Assembly: GCA_937903005.1 (NCBI GenBank)
Contig: CALFNR010000113.1
Location: 1 to 15,791, forward strand
Origin: Clostridium_AI sp002297865
GTDB taxonomy: Bacteria > Bacillota > Clostridia > Lachnospirales > Lachnospiraceae
Direction of reading: 5' to 3'
Length of the DNA stretch: 15,791 nt
In this document: in pieces, positions 14,354 to 15,791 of the stretch
Layout: each line of letters opens with the position of its first letter
How positions within the stretch are numbered: the stretch's first letter is position 1
Position numbers and translations under genes: made by a program
The notes under the pieces: generated by a model
The model's database searches: none
What the model was told of the DNA's origin: nothing
Seen by the model: the letters and a program-made list of their open reading frames with translations, nothing else

Positions 14354-15612
14354 CACTGTTCTCCCCATAAAGAAAATTTTAAATCTCTTTTTTTCTTTTC
14401 GCAATCAATCCAATAACCTTTATCATTCATTAAGGCCTGTTCATTCATAAATGGGCAATGCCAACAAAAATATCTAACATCACATTCTCTGCATTTTTCC
14501 TTATTCGCTGGCAACGTCTTCTCAAAATCCTTATACGCTTGTGTTTCTTTAAATTTTTCCAGTTTAATGAATTGATTCAAATTTCCTATATCGTCTATTT
14601 TTCCTAAACTTTTACCTTCATATTCAAATGGCGCACATAAAAAAATATCTCCTTCAAAACCTATAGTAAAAGATCCAAATTCTGCTCCGCAAACTCCAAA
14701 TTCTTCTATTGGCTGATTATTTTTTTTCTTAAGTAAAACATCCTCTGGAATATAATTATCCTGAGTAACCTCTGGCTTGCTTGAAACAAATAGTTCTTTA
14801 TGTTTTTTTCCTCTACCCACTGGGGCAAACACTCTTACACATGCCTTAACTTTTAACTCATCGCACAAATCATAAAATTCCTGTTCATACTTTTTATTCT
14901 CATTAGTCAACACCATAGATAAAGATATCTTGTCCACTCCTGCATTTTTTAATAAATGAACACTTTTTATAACTTTATTGAATACCCCCTCGCCACGTAT
15001 CATGCTACATGTTTCTTCATCAACACCATCTACACTAATAGATACATTCCCATAAATTTGTGCAATTCTATCTACATTTTTCTCTGTAATAAATGTTCCA
15101 TTTGTCATTAATACTAACAAGCCATTATAACGTTCTTTTATGTACTCAGATAATTCAAAGAAAAATGGCAAAATCATTGGTTCGCCGCCTGAAATTGTCA
15201 AAGAATTCGGTGATAATTCAATAATTTGATCAGCTACTTTTAACATATAATCATAATCATACGCTTTAGCCTTTGGTTTTTCTGCACTCGCTATACAATG
15301 AATACAACTTAAATTACATTCATTTGTAAGTTCCCATTGTATATCTACATCTTTTATGTACTCTTTGTCTTCTATGTCTACAAGTATTTTTTTTGCCTGA
15401 AGAATTTCATATAATTTCAAAAAATAAACTTTGTCCTCTTCACTCTCAAATATATCAACAAATTCTTCTTCCGAGCATTCATTCTTCAATAGTTCTTTCA
15501 AAATTTGATAGCATTCTTTACTTATTTTTACAAACGTACCTTGATACTTATTTCCAATAATATTGTTCTTTTCACTTTCCAGCAACATGAAATGCTTAGT
15601 AAATTTATGCAT
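14353..15612 (-). CDS. Radical SAM/SPASM peptide maturase with N-terminal RRE-like domain
   Basis: A 419-residue enzyme and the first gene of the operon. Residues 1 to ~85 resemble a PqqD-like peptide recognition element, which in related maturases binds the precursor leader. The catalytic domain carries CNLSCIHC (C99, C103, C106), SGGEP (141-145), MTNGT and SISVDG. The SPASM domain is complete: C308, then G321 and C326 in Gx4C spacing, C374, C377, C383 and C386 (Cx2Cx5Cx2C), and C404, enough for two auxiliary Fe-S clusters. This architecture is that of sactipeptide and ranthipeptide maturases, which install cysteine thioether bridges, and the four-cysteine precursor nearby fits that. AAGGAG lies seven bases before the ATG. 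Its end overlaps the start of the second radical SAM gene by three bases in TGATG. Confidence 0.93.
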   Translation of the reverse strand: MHKFTKHFMLLESEKNNIIGNKYQGTFVKISKECYQILKELLKNECSEEEFVDIFESEEDKVYFLKLYEILQAKKILVDIEDKEYIKDVDIQWELTNECNLSCIHCIASAEKPKAKAYDYDYMLKVADQIIELSPNSLTISGGEPMILPFFFELSEYIKERYNGLLVLMTNGTFITEKNVDRIAQIYGNVSISVDGVDEETCSMIRGEGVFNKVIKSVHLLKNAGVDKISLSMVLTNENKKYEQEFYDLCDELKVKACVRVFAPVGRGKKHKELFVSSKPEVTQDNYIPEDVLLKKKNNQPIEEFGVCGAEFGSFTIGFEGDIFLCAPFEYEGKSLGKIDDIGNLNQFIKLEKFKETQAYKDFEKTLPANKEKCRECDVRYFCWHCPFMNEQALMNDKGYWIDCEKKKRDLKFSLWGEQ

Positions 15613-15670
15613 ATATTTTCTCCTTATACCTATTACTCAGAATAACATGAGCTTATTTTCTATTCTTACC

Positions 15671-15699
15671 ATATTAAACCATTTTTTTGCAAATGTCAA
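15671..15699 (-). promoter_or_regulatory. Promoter of the peptide operon
   Basis: A perfect TTGACA (15694-15699) is followed 17 bp later by TAATAT (15671-15676). Transcription would begin about 50 bases before the first start codon. The -35 box lies across the junction of two 22-bp direct repeats, so a regulator bound there would affect polymerase directly. Confidence 0.7.
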
Positions 15700-15716
15700 A
15701 CTATATTTTTGCAAAT
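15673..15716. repeat. Two tandem 22-bp direct repeats overlapping the operon promoter
   Basis: Units 15673-15694 and 15695-15716 match at 18 of 22 positions and share TTTTTGCAAAT at one end. A 22-bp period is two helical turns, as expected for a dimeric regulator that binds one DNA face. They cover the -35 box and the spacer, which favours a repressor. Confidence 0.75.
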
Positions 15717-15745
15717 TTCAGTATATAAATGTAACCTGGTGAATT

Positions 15746-15785
15746 GTAAAACGAGATTCCCATTTGTAATTCAAGAATCCCATTT
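15746..15785. repeat. Two tandem 20-bp direct repeats upstream of the operon promoter
   Basis: GTAAAACGAGATTCCCATTT (15746-15765) is followed directly by a second unit (15766-15785) that agrees at 16 of 20 positions, with TCCCATTT fully conserved. They lie about 45 bp upstream of the -35 box, where an activator would bind. The window ends six bases later, so further units could exist. Confidence 0.65.
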
Positions 15786-15791
15786 CCACCC

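Noticed and set aside
14354..14404. Upstream start giving a 353-residue second radical SAM protein
   Set aside because: It would overlap the previous gene by 52 bases and adds a lysine-rich stretch with no family similarity; the start in the TGATG overlap has a good ribosome binding site.
1..15791. CRISPR arrays, tRNA or rRNA genes
   Set aside because: No regularly spaced repeats beyond the two-unit direct repeats and no cloverleaf or rRNA-like sequence was seen on either strand.

Overview
The window looks like chromosome from a low-GC, Gram-positive gut-type Clostridium, most likely a member of the Lachnospiraceae. The evidence is a leuS gene behind a T-box leader, AGGAGG-type ribosome binding sites, strong AT bias, and a large secreted nucleotidase of a kind common in that family. 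The family-level placement is inference. All genes recognised lie on the minus strand, so the biological order runs from high to low coordinates.

Region 1 (15791 to 7276) is a seven-gene operon, clearly more AT-rich than the rest, that encodes a ribosomally made, radical-SAM-modified peptide (RiPP). The order is: an upstream control region with a good promoter and two sets of tandem direct repeats; a radical SAM/SPASM maturase with an N-terminal peptide-recognition (RRE/PqqD-like) region; a second radical SAM/SPASM enzyme without that region; a 56-residue precursor peptide with four cysteines (13093-13263); a cytoplasmic subtilisin-like (S8) protease with an acyl-carrier-like tail; a one-polypeptide ABC exporter; and a separate ABC ATPase plus FtsX-type permease. 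The likely sequence of events is that the maturases modify the precursor, the S8 protease removes the leader in the cytoplasm (the exporter has no C39 peptidase domain), the exporter secretes the product, and the ATPase/permease pair gives self-protection or further transport.

The precursor gene sits inside a perfect 20-bp inverted repeat (13040-13059 and 13298-13317). The protease gene just downstream has no Shine-Dalgarno sequence of its own. An orphan AAAGGAGG abuts the far arm of the repeat, so pairing of the two arms in RNA would place it about 6 nt from the protease start codon.

Region 2 (7275 to 3037) holds a structured intergenic stretch and a 1330-residue secreted protein that joins a choice-of-anchor-I-like propeller, a 5'-nucleotidase and a C-terminal surface-type module. 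Region 3 (3036 to 89) holds a promoter, a leucine T-box leader with its terminator, leuS, and a terminator hairpin. The first ~60 bases hold a possible promoter for a gene outside the window and perhaps the end of an insertion sequence.
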